41,026 bases of DNA from Streptomyces triticisoli (GCF_003270085.1 NZ_QFDQ01000024.1:1-41026), one strand, 5' to 3'; positions 26,637-35,656 are shown, counted from the stretch's first letter. Notes: a model not told the origin generated them from the sequence alone. Translations and numbers: made by a program.

Positions 26637-26954
26637 GCCGAGGCCTCTTGCCCACCGGCTTCCGGCGGTCCGTGCCCGTCCGGGAACCCGGCCCCGTTCC
26701 CGCTCGTCCGACCGGCAGGCCGCCGGACGAGTCTCCGTGGTGCGGTGCCGGCCCTCGCCGCCTGCTGCGACCGCCGGCCACCCCCTCCGCCGTACCGCGG
26801 CCGGCGGCACGCCGCCATCGGCGCTCCCCCTCCGACAGCGCCGGTGGCGGCCCCTCGCCGAGGAGTGTGCGCTCCCTTGACTGGCAGAAACTTCCCGGAT
26901 ATTGGTGACTCCTCGGAAGTTTCCTTCAGCGGAACACCTCCGGAAGGAGCGCAC
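26637..26954. other. Gene-free region between lysR and nagZ
   Basis: About 320 bp. The first 240 bp show no coding signal or clear motif apart from general C-richness. The last 80 bp hold the nagZ promoter and inverted repeat. Confidence 0.4.
26877..26923 (+). promoter_or_regulatory. Probable nagZ promoter with 9-bp inverted repeat
   Basis: TTGACT (26877-26882) resembles a -35 box, with a weak TATTGG 17 bp downstream. GAAACTTCC (26887-26895) lies in the spacer and its exact reverse complement GGAAGTTTC (26915-26923) lies near the expected transcription start. This resembles the GAAACTTTC-type sites found at polysaccharide-hydrolase genes in Streptomyces. A repressor spanning the promoter is likely. 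Confidence 0.5.
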
Positions 26955-28832
26955 GTGCACGACTCCACCCGCCCCTCCAGACGCACCGTCCTCACCGCCA
27001 CCGCCGGCCTCACCGCCGCCCTCGCGGTCCAGGGCCCCGGCAGTGCCCACGCCGCCTCCCACGACGACAGCAAGCTGCGCGCCCTCATCTCCCGCATGAC
27101 CTTGGAGGAGAAGGTCGGCCAGCTCTTCGTGATGCGGGTCTACGGCCACTCCGCCACCGCCCCCGACCAGGCCGACATCGACGCCAACCTCAAGGAGATC
27201 GGCGTCCGCACGGCCGCCGAGCTGATCGCCAGGTACCGCGTCGGCGGCATCATCTACTTCGCCTGGGCCCACAACACCCGCGACCCCCACCAGATCGCCG
27301 GCCTGTCCAACGGCATCCAGAAGGCGTCCCTCGGCCTGCCGCGCGGTCTGCCGGTGCTCATCTCCACCGACCAGGAGCACGGCATCGTCGCCCGCGTCGG
27401 CAAACCCGCCACCCTGTTCCCCGGCGCCATGGCCGTCGGCGCGGGCGGCTCGCGGTCCGACGCCCGTGCCCTCGGCCGGATCGCCGGGCGCGAGCTGCGC
27501 GCCCTGGGCATCCGCCAGAACTACTCCCCGGTGGCCGACGTGAACGTCAACCCGGCCAACCCGGTCATCGGCGTACGCTCCTTCGGCTCGGAACCGGAGG
27601 CCGTGGCCCGGCTGGTGGCCGCCGAGGTCGCCGGGTACCAGCAGTCGGGGGTCGCGGCGACCGCCAAGCACTTCCCCGGGCACGGCGACACGGTTGACGA
27701 CAGCCACGCCAAGCTCCCCTACATCCACCACACCCGCGAGCAGTGGGAGCGGCTCGACGCGCCGCCGTTCCGGGCCGCGGTCGCCGCCGGCATCGACTCG
27801 GTCATGACGGCCCACATCGTCGTCCCGGCGCTCGACGACTCCGACGACCCGGCCACCCTCTCCCGCCCGATCCTCACCGGCATCCTGCGCGAGGAACTGG
27901 GCTACGACGGGGTCGTGGTGACCGACTCGCTCGGCATGGAGGGCGTGCGCACCAAGTACGGCGACGACCGGGTGCCGGTGCTGGCGCTCAGGGCGGGCGT
28001 GGACCAGCTCCTCAACCCGCCCTCCCTGGACGTCGCCTGGAACGCGGTGCTGAACGCCGTACGCGGCGGCGAGCTCACCGAGGCCCGGCTCGACGAATCG
28101 ATCCTGCGCATCCTGCGCCTGAAGACGAAACTCGGCCTGTTCAAGGACCCGTACGTCAGCCAGGACGGCGTCGACCGCACCGTCGGCACCCGCGCGCACC
28201 TGGCCGCGGCCGACCGGATCGCCGAACGGACCACCACCCTGCTGGTCAACGAGGGCGGCCTGCTGCCGCTGTCCCGCCGCAGCCATCCCAAGCTCCTCGT
28301 CGTCGGCGCCGATCCCGCCTCCCCGTCCGGCACCACGGGCCCGCCGACCGGTGTGCTCGCGGGCGCGCTGACCGAGCTGGGCTTCAGCGCCACCGCCCTG
28401 TCCACCGGCACGGCACCGTCCCCCGCGGCCATCGCCCAGGCGGTGGCGGCGGCCCGGGACGCGGACGCGGTGGTCGTCGGCACGTACAACGTCACCGCGA
28501 GCAGCAGCCAGAAGACACTCGTCGAGCAGCTCTTGGCGACCGGCAGACCGGTGGTGGCGGTGGCGATCCGCAATCCGTACGACGTGGCCCACCTGCCCGG
28601 CGTGCCGGCGTACCTGGCTGCCTGCTCCTGGACCGACGTCGAACTCCGCGCCGCCGCACGGGTGATCGCCGGCCGGGTGCGGCCGCGCGGGAAGCTGCCG
28701 GTGCCGGTGCAGCGGGCCGACGATCCGGCGAAGGTCCTGTATCCCATCGGGTACGGCCTGTCGTACCAGCCGGGTTCGCGCATCGGACGTACGGCGCGTA
28801 CGCCGCACACCCGGCGCACCACCCCCGACTGA
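26955..28832 (+). CDS. nagZ: GH3 beta-N-acetylhexosaminidase (NagZ-like), Tat-exported
   Basis: GTG at 26955 follows GGAAGGAGC. The 625-residue protein has a twin-arginine signal (PSRRTVLTATAG...AHA). The GH3 barrel follows, with LISTDQEHG and the NagZ signature AKHFPGHGDTVDDSH (about 236-250), where the loop His is the general acid typical of NagZ enzymes. The nucleophile Asp is near 324 in VVTDSLGM. A C-terminal alpha/beta domain (about 430-610) is present, as in the longer two-domain members. It removes terminal N-acetylglucosamine from chitooligosaccharides or muropeptides; export points to extracellular chitin or wall turnover. The last 20 residues are basic and Thr/Arg-rich. It is probably controlled by the inverted repeat at 26887-26923. 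Confidence 0.92.
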   Translation: MHDSTRPSRRTVLTATAGLTAALAVQGPGSAHAASHDDSKLRALISRMTLEEKVGQLFVMRVYGHSATAPDQADIDANLKEIGVRTAAELIARYRVGGIIYFAWAHNTRDPHQIAGLSNGIQKASLGLPRGLPVLISTDQEHGIVARVGKPATLFPGAMAVGAGGSRSDARALGRIAGRELRALGIRQNYSPVADVNVNPANPVIGVRSFGSEPEAVARLVAAEVAGYQQSGVAATAKHFPGHGDTVDDSHAKLPYIHHTREQWERLDAPPFRAAVAAGIDSVMTAHIVVPALDDSDDPATLSRPILTGILREELGYDGVVVTDSLGMEGVRTKYGDDRVPVLALRAGVDQLLNPPSLDVAWNAVLNAVRGGELTEARLDESILRILRLKTKLGLFKDPYVSQDGVDRTVGTRAHLAAADRIAERTTTLLVNEGGLLPLSRRSHPKLLVVGADPASPSGTTGPPTGVLAGALTELGFSATALSTGTAPSPAAIAQAVAAARDADAVVVGTYNVTASSSQKTLVEQLLATGRPVVAVAIRNPYDVAHLPGVPAYLAACSWTDVELRAAARVIAGRVRPRGKLPVPVQRADDPAKVLYPIGYGLSYQPGSRIGRTARTPHTRRTTPD

Positions 28833-28903
28833 CCCAAAGCACCCCCGCACGTCTGGCGTGGCCCCGCCGCGGCGGGTCACGCTGGTCGGGGGTGGACCGG
28901 GGG

Positions 28904-29524
28904 ATGGCGATGCGCGGGACGTGGTCGGTGGGGGTGGGGTGCGTGCTGTCGGCGCTGCTCGCGGCGCTGCTGACGGGCTGTCGGCAGGCGCCCGGCTCCG
29001 CGGAGCCCGGGGCACCGCCCGGCGGTACGCCGGCGCAGTCCTCCGGCTACGGCGCGGTGTTCCTCGGCGTGGGCGAGTGCAGTTCCTTCGGCACGACGAG
29101 CTTCACCGAGGTGCCGTGCACCGGCGAACGGGCCGCGGCCCGCGTGATCGCCCGCCACGACGGCGGGCCGGACGACGGGCCGCCGTGCCCGCCGGCCACC
29201 GACTTCGTGCTGCACATCGGCGCCCAGCCCGCCGCCGGCGGGGAAGGCCCGATCCCGCGGGGCTACGCCTGCATGCGCAACCTGCAGCCGCCGCACCCGG
29301 GCGACCCCGGCGGCGGGGGCGGGCCGCGCACCGTCGTCGGCGACTGCGTCCACGGCGCGGGCCGCGGCGAGGTGCGGGAGACCGCGTGCGACGGCTCGGG
29401 GAAGAGGAAGCCGGAGTACCAGGTGGTGCGGGCCGTGCGCGACCGCGCCCAGTGCCCGGCGTCGACCGCCCTGTACGTGCGGCTGGACGGCAGGGACCCG
29501 GTGGGCTGCGCCCGGAGGCTGTGA
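28904..29524 (+). CDS. Cysteine-rich lipoprotein of unknown function
   Basis: ATG at 28904 is used (206 residues); ATG 28910 and GTG 28892 are alternatives. The signal VGCVLSALLAALLTGC ends in a lipobox, so the protein should be lipid-anchored outside the membrane. The mature part has eight further cysteines in two similar blocks: VGECSSFGTTSFTEVPCTGE and VGDCVHGAGRGEVRETACDG, followed by AQCPASTALYVRLDGRDPVGC. This pattern, GxC then V-x-C, resembles repeats in LppU/septum-formation-type actinobacterial proteins, but the match is by eye only. Pro/Gly-rich linkers separate the blocks. Its 3' end overlaps, on the opposite strand, a truncated signal-peptide frame. The role is unknown. Confidence 0.75.
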   Translation: MAMRGTWSVGVGCVLSALLAALLTGCRQAPGSAEPGAPPGGTPAQSSGYGAVFLGVGECSSFGTTSFTEVPCTGERAAARVIARHDGGPDDGPPCPPATDFVLHIGAQPAAGGEGPIPRGYACMRNLQPPHPGDPGGGGGPRTVVGDCVHGAGRGEVRETACDGSGKRKPEYQVVRAVRDRAQCPASTALYVRLDGRDPVGCARRL

Positions 29525-29610
29525 GGGGCCGTGAATCCGGGCGCAGCCGCCGTACTCAGCGTGCCGATGCACACCGTGAGCGCGAGCAGCCGTCTGAGCG
29601 CCTTGTGCAT
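29525..29610 (-). pseudogene. Truncated start of a secreted-protein gene
   Basis: On the minus strand GGGGAGAG precedes ATG 29610, and the frame encodes MHKALRRLLALTVCIGTLST then AAAPGF, a convincing signal peptide. After about 29 codons the frame runs antisense into the 3' end of the lipoprotein gene and reads as an ordinary shadow to 29263. I interpret it as the start of a secreted-protein gene whose body was lost. A short antisense-overlapping gene is the alternative. Confidence 0.45.
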
Positions 29611-29718
29611 ACGCTCTCCCCTTCGGGCAGATGTTCGCCGGAAGCTGTCGGAGCAACTCGGGCGCACACCAGGGGAGTAAGGGAAAGCCTCACACGCTGT
29701 CAGGGATTCGTCATGCGT

Positions 29719-30108
29719 TCAGCACAGGATCCAGCCGCTGCTCACCGACTGCGACCCCACCGATCCGGCGACGCGTACGCAGCGGCGGCCGGCGTGCACG
29801 GTGACCGGGCCGGCGTGCCGGGTGTAGCGGCCCTTGTCGGTGACCGGGCGGTTGCCGCGGGCCTGCACGGTGACCGACATCTTCCGCTTGGGGCCCGGGT
29901 TCTTGGCGAGGGTGAGGGCGCAGACGTAGCCGTCGCGTTTGTAGATCTGGACGGAACCGGTGGCGAACGGGAGCGTCTTGACCTGGCGGCCGGAGCAGGT
30001 GGACGCGGCCGCCTGCGCGGTGCCGGGCGCGGCGAGCGCCAGCAGTCCGGCCACGGTCAGTACGGCGACGCCGAGCGCCGACCGCCGACGTATCGCACCA
30101 CTGCCCAC
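29719..30108 (-). CDS. Secreted protein similar to spore-associated protein A
   Basis: GTG at 30108 follows GGGGGGAC. The 129-residue product has a signal peptide cut near residue 33 (TAQA-AAST), leaving about 96 residues. The mature part holds four cysteines (near 38, 63, 110 and the final residue), enough for two disulfides. The pattern VCALTLAKNPGPKRKMSVTV, DKGRYTRHAGPVTVHAGRRC and the final ...GWILC matches by eye the spore-associated protein A family of Streptomyces (C-V-T-x-R-N-x-P-G...G-x-Y-T-x-Y-A-G-P...C-V...C). SapA is found on spore surfaces; its function is not established. Monocistronic. Confidence 0.72.
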   Translation of the reverse strand: MGSGAIRRRSALGVAVLTVAGLLALAAPGTAQAAASTCSGRQVKTLPFATGSVQIYKRDGYVCALTLAKNPGPKRKMSVTVQARGNRPVTDKGRYTRHAGPVTVHAGRRCVRVAGSVGSQSVSSGWILC

Positions 30109-30202
30109 GTCCGTCCCCCCTCACGACAGTTACTCAAGCGTACAGATGTACGGACGCGGTCCATACGCCGGATGGTTGCGCTCCGCTGATCGCATCCCGC
30201 GC

Positions 30203-33200
30203 TCAACGGGACGCGCCGACCGGTTCCTCCGGCTCGGGCGCGCCGACGAAGGTCCGCCACAGCTCGGCGTACCGCCCGCCGCGGGCCAGGAGTTCGTCGT
30301 GCGTGCCGTCCTCGGCGATCCGGCCGTGGTCCATCACCACCACCCGGTCCGCGCGGGCGGCCGTGGTCAGCCGGTGGGCGACCACCAGCGTCGTACGGCG
30401 GCCCGCGAGCCGGTCGGCGGCCTGGTTGACCTGGGCCTCGGTGGCCAGGTCGAGTGCGGCGGTCGCCTCGTCGAGCAGCAGCACGTCGGGGTCGACGAGT
30501 TCGGCGCGGGCCAGTGCGATGAGCTGGCGCTGACCGGCCGACAGGTTGCGTCCGCGCTCGGCGACCTCGTGCAGATAGCCGCCCTCCAGCAGGGCGATCA
30601 TCTCGTGCGCGCCGACGGCCCGCGCGGCGGCCTCGACCTCGGCGTCGGTGGCGTCGGGGCGGCCGTAGGCGATGGCGTCGCGGACGGTGCCCGGGAAGAG
30701 GTACGCCTCCTGCGGGACGACCCCGAGCCGGTGCCGGTACGCCGTGAGGTCCAGCTCCCTCAGGTCCGTGCCGTCCACCGTCACCCGCCCACCGGTCGGA
30801 TCGTAGAACCGGGCCACCAGCTTCACCAGGGTCGACTTGCCCGCGCCGGTCTCGCCGACGAACGCGACGGTCTGCCCGGCGGGGACGCGCAGGTCGATGC
30901 CGCTCAGCGCCTCCTCCTCGCCGCCGTACGCGAAGTGCACGTCCTCGAAGACGATCTCACCGCGCAGGGCGGGCACGTCGAGGGGCTCGGCGGCGGACTT
31001 CGTGGACGCCGGCTCCCGCAGCAGCTCCTGGATGCGGCCGAGGGAGACACTCGCCTGCTGGTAGCCGTCGAAGACCTGGGAGAGCTGCTGGACGGGCGCG
31101 AAGAACAGGTCGATGTAGAGCAGGTACGCCACCAGGGCGCCCGTGGTCAGCGTCGCCGCCTCCACCCGGCCCGCCCCCGCGATCAGCACCGAGGCCGCCG
31201 CGACCGAGGACAGGAACTGCACGAACGGGAAGTAGACCGAGATCAGCCACTGCCCCCGGATGCGGGCCCTGCGGTAGCCGTCGCTGCGTTCGGCGAACCG
31301 CCGCCCGCCGTCCCGCTCGCGCCGGAACGCCTGCACGATCCGCAGCCCCGCCACCGACTCCTGCAGGTCGGCGTTGACCACCGACACCCGCTCACGGGCC
31401 AGCTCGTACGCCTTCACGCTCGCCCGGCGGAAGAAGAAGGTGGCGACGATCAGCGGCGGCAGCGTCGCGAAGACGACCAGCGCCAGCTGTACGTCGATCA
31501 CCAGCAGGACGACCATGATGCCGAAGAAGGTGACCACCGAGACGAACGCCGTGACCAGGCCGGTCTGCAGGAACGTCGACAACGCGTCCACGTCCGTCGT
31601 CATCCGGGTCATGATCCGCCCGGTCAGCTCGCGCTCGTAGTAGTCCAGGCCGAGCCGCTGGAGCTGGGAGAAGATCTTCAGGCGCAGCGAGTACAGCACG
31701 CGCTCGCCGGTGCGTCCGGTCATCCGGGTCTCGCCGATCTGCGCCGCCCACTGCAGCAGGACGGCGAGCAGGGCGAGCAGGGAGGCCGCCCAGACCGCGC
31801 CGAGGGCCATCCGGGTGACGCCCTGGTCGATGCCGTGCCGGATCAGGACGGGCAGCAGCAGGCCCATGCCGGCGTCCACGGCGACCAGGCCGAGGCTGAT
31901 CAGGAGGGGCAGGCCGAAACCGCGTAGGAGACGGCGCAGGCCGTAGGACTCCTCCGGGCGGACCGCCTGCCGCTCGTCGATGTCGGGGGTGTCGGTCGCG
32001 GGCGGCAGGGCTTCCACCTGGGCGAGGAGCTCGGGGGTGGCCGGGCTGCCCGACAGGGCGGTGTCCTTCGGCTCCCGGTCGCCGGTCCACAGCCGTGGGG
32101 TCACCCCGCGCTCGGCGTCGAACTCGGCGTCCAGCTCGTCCCGTACGGACGTGTCCTCCCGTGGGGCCACGGGCTGCGCGTGGCCCGGGGAGACGCCGCC
32201 GAGTTCGTCGGGGTCGGTGAGCAGGCGCCGGTAGAGGGCGCAGCGCTCCTGGAGCTCGTCGTGGGTGCCGATGTCGGCGAGGCGGCCGTGGTCGAGGACG
32301 GCGATGCGGTCGGCGAGGTTCAGGGTGGAGCGGCGGTGGGCGATCAGGAGGGTCGTACGGCCCTCCATGACCTGCGCCAGGGCCTCGTGGATCTCGTGCT
32401 CGACGCGGGCGTCCACGGCGGAGGTGGCGTCGTCCAGCACGAGCAGGCGCGGGTCGGCGAGGATCGCGCGGGCGAGCGCGATGCGCTGGCGCTGGCCTCC
32501 GGAGAGCGTCAGACCGTGCTCGCCGACCGTGGTGTCGTACCCCTCGGGCAGCTCGGCGATGAAACGGTCGGCCTGGGCGGCGCGGGCGGCCGTCTCGATC
32601 TGCTCCTGGGTGGCGTCGGGACGGCCGTAGGCGATGTTGCCCCGGACGGTGTCGGAGAACAGGAAGGAGTCCTCGGGCACCAGCCCGATCGCGGCCCTGA
32701 GCGAGTCCAGGGTCAGCTCGCGCACATCGTGGCCGCCGACCAGGACGGCGCCGTGGGTGACGTCGTAGAAGCGCGACAGCAGCAGGGAGACCGTGGACTT
32801 CCCGGAGCCGGAGGAGCCGACGACGGCCAGCGTCTCACCGGGGCGGATCTCGAAGGACAGGCCCTCCAGGACGGGCCGGTCGTCCGCGTACCCGAACGAC
32901 ACGTCGTCGAACTCGACGGTGGCGGGAGCGTCGGCGGGCAGCTCCCGGGTGCCGTCGGTCAGCGTGGGCTCGGTGTCGATCAGCTCCAGGACGCGCTCGG
33001 TGCCCGCCCGGGCCTGCTGCCCGACCGTGAGCACCATGGCGAGCATCCGGACCGGGCCGACCAGCTGGGCGAGGTAGGTGGAGAAGGCGACGAACGTACC
33101 GAGCGTGATGTGCCCGCGCACCGCCAGCCAGCCGCCGAGGGCCAGCATCGCGACCTGGCCGAGCGCCGGCACCGCCTGCAGGGCCGGGGTGAACTTCGAG

Positions 33201-33934
33201 TTCAGCCGGATCGTGCGCAGCCGCCCGGCGAACAGCCGCCGGCCGACCTCCCGCAGCTTGGCGGTCTCCTGCTCCTCCTGCCCGAAGCCCTTCACCACGC
33301 GCACGCCGCTCACCGCGCCGTCGACCACTCCCGCCACGGCCGCGGCCTGGGCCTGCGCGTACCAGGTGGCGGGGTGCAGCTTCGCCCGGCTGCGTCTGGC
33401 GATCCAGGCGAGGGCCGGGGCGACGGCGAGGGCCACCAGGGTCAGCGGCAGCGACAACCAGGCCATGACCACCAGGGAGATCAGGAAGAGCAGGACGTTG
33501 CCGATGGTCATCGGCAGCATGAAGAGCAGGCTCTGGATCAGCTGCAGGTCGCTGGTGGCGCGGCCGACCACCTGGCCGGTGGACAACTCGTCCTGACGGC
33601 GGCCGTCGAGCCGGGTGATCGTCCCGTACATCTCCGTCCGCAGGTCGTGCTGGACGTCGAGGGCGAGCCGGCCGCCGTAGTAGCGGCGGATGTAGGTGAG
33701 GACGTAGACGACGAGCGCGGCACCGATCAGGGCGCCGGCCCAGGGGGCCATGCGGCGGCTGTGGTCGCCGATCACGTCGTCGATGATCACCTTGGTGATC
33801 AGCGGGACGACGGCCATGACCGCCATACCGGCCAGGGACGCTCCGAGGGCGAGTACGACGTCCTTCGGATACCGCCAGGCGTACGAGGCCAGCCTTCGCG
33901 CCCACCCTCGTGTTTCCGCCGGCTGCGCTGCCAC
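30203..33934 (-). CDS. Fused heterodimer-type ABC exporter (TMD-NBD-TMD-NBD)
   Basis: GTG at 33934 follows GGGAGG (1243 residues). Two complete exporter halves are joined by a charged linker (about 600-660). Half 1 has Walker A VGSSGSGKST near 372, signature LSGGQ near 475 and Walker B LLVLDDATS, where the catalytic Glu is Asp. Half 2 has Walker A VGETGAGKST near 1026, signature LSAGQ near 1129 and Walker B VLLLDEATA with the Glu. The two altered elements, the Asp of half 1 and LSAGQ of half 2, fall in the same composite ATP site, as in heterodimeric exporters with one degenerate site. It should export a lipid, drug or peptide; the substrate is unknown. Single-chain versions of usually paired genes are uncommon but occur in Streptomyces. 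Confidence 0.93.
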   Translation of the reverse strand: MAAQPAETRGWARRLASYAWRYPKDVVLALGASLAGMAVMAVVPLITKVIIDDVIGDHSRRMAPWAGALIGAALVVYVLTYIRRYYGGRLALDVQHDLRTEMYGTITRLDGRRQDELSTGQVVGRATSDLQLIQSLLFMLPMTIGNVLLFLISLVVMAWLSLPLTLVALAVAPALAWIARRSRAKLHPATWYAQAQAAAVAGVVDGAVSGVRVVKGFGQEEQETAKLREVGRRLFAGRLRTIRLNSKFTPALQAVPALGQVAMLALGGWLAVRGHITLGTFVAFSTYLAQLVGPVRMLAMVLTVGQQARAGTERVLELIDTEPTLTDGTRELPADAPATVEFDDVSFGYADDRPVLEGLSFEIRPGETLAVVGSSGSGKSTVSLLLSRFYDVTHGAVLVGGHDVRELTLDSLRAAIGLVPEDSFLFSDTVRGNIAYGRPDATQEQIETAARAAQADRFIAELPEGYDTTVGEHGLTLSGGQRQRIALARAILADPRLLVLDDATSAVDARVEHEIHEALAQVMEGRTTLLIAHRRSTLNLADRIAVLDHGRLADIGTHDELQERCALYRRLLTDPDELGGVSPGHAQPVAPREDTSVRDELDAEFDAERGVTPRLWTGDREPKDTALSGSPATPELLAQVEALPPATDTPDIDERQAVRPEESYGLRRLLRGFGLPLLISLGLVAVDAGMGLLLPVLIRHGIDQGVTRMALGAVWAASLLALLAVLLQWAAQIGETRMTGRTGERVLYSLRLKIFSQLQRLGLDYYERELTGRIMTRMTTDVDALSTFLQTGLVTAFVSVVTFFGIMVVLLVIDVQLALVVFATLPPLIVATFFFRRASVKAYELARERVSVVNADLQESVAGLRIVQAFRRERDGGRRFAERSDGYRRARIRGQWLISVYFPFVQFLSSVAAASVLIAGAGRVEAATLTTGALVAYLLYIDLFFAPVQQLSQVFDGYQQASVSLGRIQELLREPASTKSAAEPLDVPALRGEIVFEDVHFAYGGEEEALSGIDLRVPAGQTVAFVGETGAGKSTLVKLVARFYDPTGGRVTVDGTDLRELDLTAYRHRLGVVPQEAYLFPGTVRDAIAYGRPDATDAEVEAAARAVGAHEMIALLEGGYLHEVAERGRNLSAGQRQLIALARAELVDPDVLLLDEATAALDLATEAQVNQAADRLAGRRTTLVVAHRLTTAARADRVVVMDHGRIAEDGTHDELLARGGRYAELWRTFVGAPEPEEPVGASR

Positions 33935-34026
33935 GTCGGTGCCTCCCTGACGACCAGATCTTCCGCAAGGCACCAACACGGACGGGAGCGGATTTCATCC
34001 CGCCGCGACGATTCGCTCCACCGGAG

Positions 34027-34950
34027 TCAGCCGTTCGGCGGGACCGCCACAAAGGCCTCCTTGGGTGTGGTGGTAGGCGTGTAACGCGCTGTGTTCGCCG
34101 TCGTGGGGACCAGGTCCTTGTGGATGGCCCTGGCGATGTTCTGGATGGTGGCGACGCCGTGGTTCATGGTGCTGTTGTCCTGCGTGAGTACCGTGATCAT
34201 GTAGTCGCGGCCGGCGCCCCTGAAGGCGCCGATGCTGTGCACACGCCAGCCATGGGTGGAGCGCTGCAACCAGCCGTTCTTGACATGTACGGCCACGGAG
34301 GACGGTGCCCCGGCGGGCGTGCCCCAGCGCTGGGAGGAGACGACCTGGCCCATGAGCTTGAGGATGTAGGCGCGGGAGTTGTCGCTCAGCACGGAGTTCT
34401 TCGCCGTGATCAGTGCGAGCAGCTTCTGTTCGTCGCGCACGGTGATCCGGGTCAGGCCCCAGTAGCCGTTCGCGCCCGGCTTGGTCCGGGTCATGCCGGC
34501 CGCGGTCAGGAAGCCCTTGATCTTCGTCATGCCCAGCTGCTTCCACAGGCTGGAGGTCGCGCTGTTGTCCGACTTGGTGATCATCGCCTTGGCGAGGGTG
34601 GACTCGCGGGCGGTGAGGTAACGGTTGTGCTTCTTGGCGTCCCACAGCAGGGTGGCGAGGACGGTGACCTTGACCACGCTGGCGGAGTCGTAGGCCGTCG
34701 ACCCCCTGAGCGTGCAGGTCGTCTTCGTGCCGCGGTCGAGCAGACCGATCGCGACGGTTCCCTTGCGGCCCTTCATGGCCGCGGTGATGTCCTTCTGCAA
34801 CTCGGCGGCCAGTCCCGCCTTGCCGGATGTGCAGCTGACCGTCGGAGCGGCGGCCGCGGCGGGCGTCGCGGCGGCCACGCAGGGAATCAGCATCCCGGCT
34901 CCGACACCTGCCGCAAGCACTCTGACGCGTCCGGATATCCCGTGAGTCAT
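34027..34950 (-). CDS. Secreted serine hydrolase of the class A beta-lactamase fold
   Basis: The 307-residue product has a signal peptide (about 1-35, ending AAAAAPT). Three penicillin-binding motifs are present: Ser91-x-x-Lys94 in DSASVVKVTVL, Ser127-Asp-Asn in TKSDNSA, and Lys224-Asn-Gly in VHVKNGWL in place of KTG. The omega-loop Glu of true class A beta-lactamases is not evident, so a D,D-peptidase-like or unknown hydrolase is more likely than resistance. The tail is Thr/Pro-rich (TTANTARYTPTTTPKE). It lies downstream of, and in the same direction as, the small regulator-locus proteins but has its own AT-richer upstream region (34951-35012). Confidence 0.82.
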   Translation of the reverse strand: MTHGISGRVRVLAAGVGAGMLIPCVAAATPAAAAAPTVSCTSGKAGLAAELQKDITAAMKGRKGTVAIGLLDRGTKTTCTLRGSTAYDSASVVKVTVLATLLWDAKKHNRYLTARESTLAKAMITKSDNSATSSLWKQLGMTKIKGFLTAAGMTRTKPGANGYWGLTRITVRDEQKLLALITAKNSVLSDNSRAYILKLMGQVVSSQRWGTPAGAPSSVAVHVKNGWLQRSTHGWRVHSIGAFRGAGRDYMITVLTQDNSTMNHGVATIQNIARAIHKDLVPTTANTARYTPTTTPKEAFVAVPPNG

Positions 34951-35012
34951 GCCCAGTTGACGCGCGGGCTCGGGGGAATGGTTGTGCGAGTGGGCCGTGA
35001 TTTAACCAGTCG

Positions 35013-35345
35013 TTACCCAACGTCCTCAGGCTTTTGAGAACCGTCCGGGTCGTCGTGCGTAGACGCGAGGAGGCGGACACCACGGCTTTCGGCGATTCGG
35101 AGTACATCGGTCAGTGCATCGCGCATGCCCGCGAGTAGGTACCGGAGCTGGGCGGAGGTCGCCTGGTTGTCGGCCAGCATGTCGGCCGCGTGCCCGAGGA
35201 GGTCACCGGCCATCCCGAGTTGCACGCTCTCGATGGTGTCGGCCATCCGGGAGAGGCGGCCGGTTCCATCCGTGATGAGGTAACAGGACTTGCCCTCCAC
35301 ACCCGTCCACGGCAGCAGGCGTGGGACCTCGATGCTGTCCCTCAC
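35013..35345 (-). CDS. Small conserved Streptomyces protein (partner of XRE/DUF397 loci)
   Basis: GTG at 35345 follows GGAGGTGA and overlaps the upstream gene's stop by 4 bp. The 110-residue product begins VRDSIEVPRLLPWTGVEGKS then CYLITDGTGRLSRMADTIES, followed by helices VQLGMAGDLLGHAADMLADN and QLRYLLAGMRDALTDVLRIAESRG. I recognise this from memory as a protein often found beside XRE-DUF5753 and DUF397 genes in Streptomyces; no function is known to me. It has no catalytic motif and looks soluble and helical. Likely co-expressed with the 104-residue protein upstream. Confidence 0.75.
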   Translation of the reverse strand: MRDSIEVPRLLPWTGVEGKSCYLITDGTGRLSRMADTIESVQLGMAGDLLGHAADMLADNQATSAQLRYLLAGMRDALTDVLRIAESRGVRLLASTHDDPDGSQKPEDVG

Positions 35346-35656
35346 GCCGTCACCTCCACTCCGTGAATGACGCGCGGCCCTACGTCGACCCCGTGTACGG
35401 CAAGCCACAGCGTGCGGCGCCGGGCCCGTTGCCGACGGGCCTCCTCACGACGTTCATGGGCCACGAGGTATGGGCGGACCAGAGCGTTCTCCTCACCTCG
35501 GAGCGGGAAGGCGCCGGACTGCCGGGAGGTCGGCGCTTCGGCGCAGGGGGTGAGCGGCCGGCGGCCGGACGGCGGGGCGGTGCGGCGACGCCGTCCGCGA
35601 CCGGGCAGCAGGAGCCGTAGCAGCGGCTCGAAGAGACGGACGATGTGGTCACTCAT
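35342..35656 (-). CDS. Small basic conserved Streptomyces protein
   Basis: ATG at 35656 follows GATGGAG. The 104-residue product starts MSDHIVRLFEPLLRLLLPGR, an amphipathic helix, then a very basic GRRRRTAPPSGRR segment, GEENALVRPYLVAHERREEARRQRARRRTLWLAVHGVDVG and ends VIHGVEVTA. This is a family I remember only from Streptomyces regulator loci with XRE and DUF397 partners. The Arg-rich middle may bind nucleic acid or membrane surfaces; no function is known. It is the first gene of a coupled pair (GTGA overlap) and divergent from the XRE regulator. Confidence 0.75.
   Translation of the reverse strand: MSDHIVRLFEPLLRLLLPGRGRRRRTAPPSGRRPLTPCAEAPTSRQSGAFPLRGEENALVRPYLVAHERREEARRQRARRRTLWLAVHGVDVGPRVIHGVEVTA

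Noticed and set aside
25497..29015. Minus-strand open frame of over 1100 codons across lysR and nagZ
   Set aside because: Shadow of high-GC coding sequence on the plus strand; composition is Arg/Gly/Val-rich with no domain.
34027..34950. Serine hydrolase as a beta-lactamase resistance gene
   Set aside because: KTG is replaced by KNG and I cannot find the omega-loop Glu; the fold is shared but resistance is not supported.
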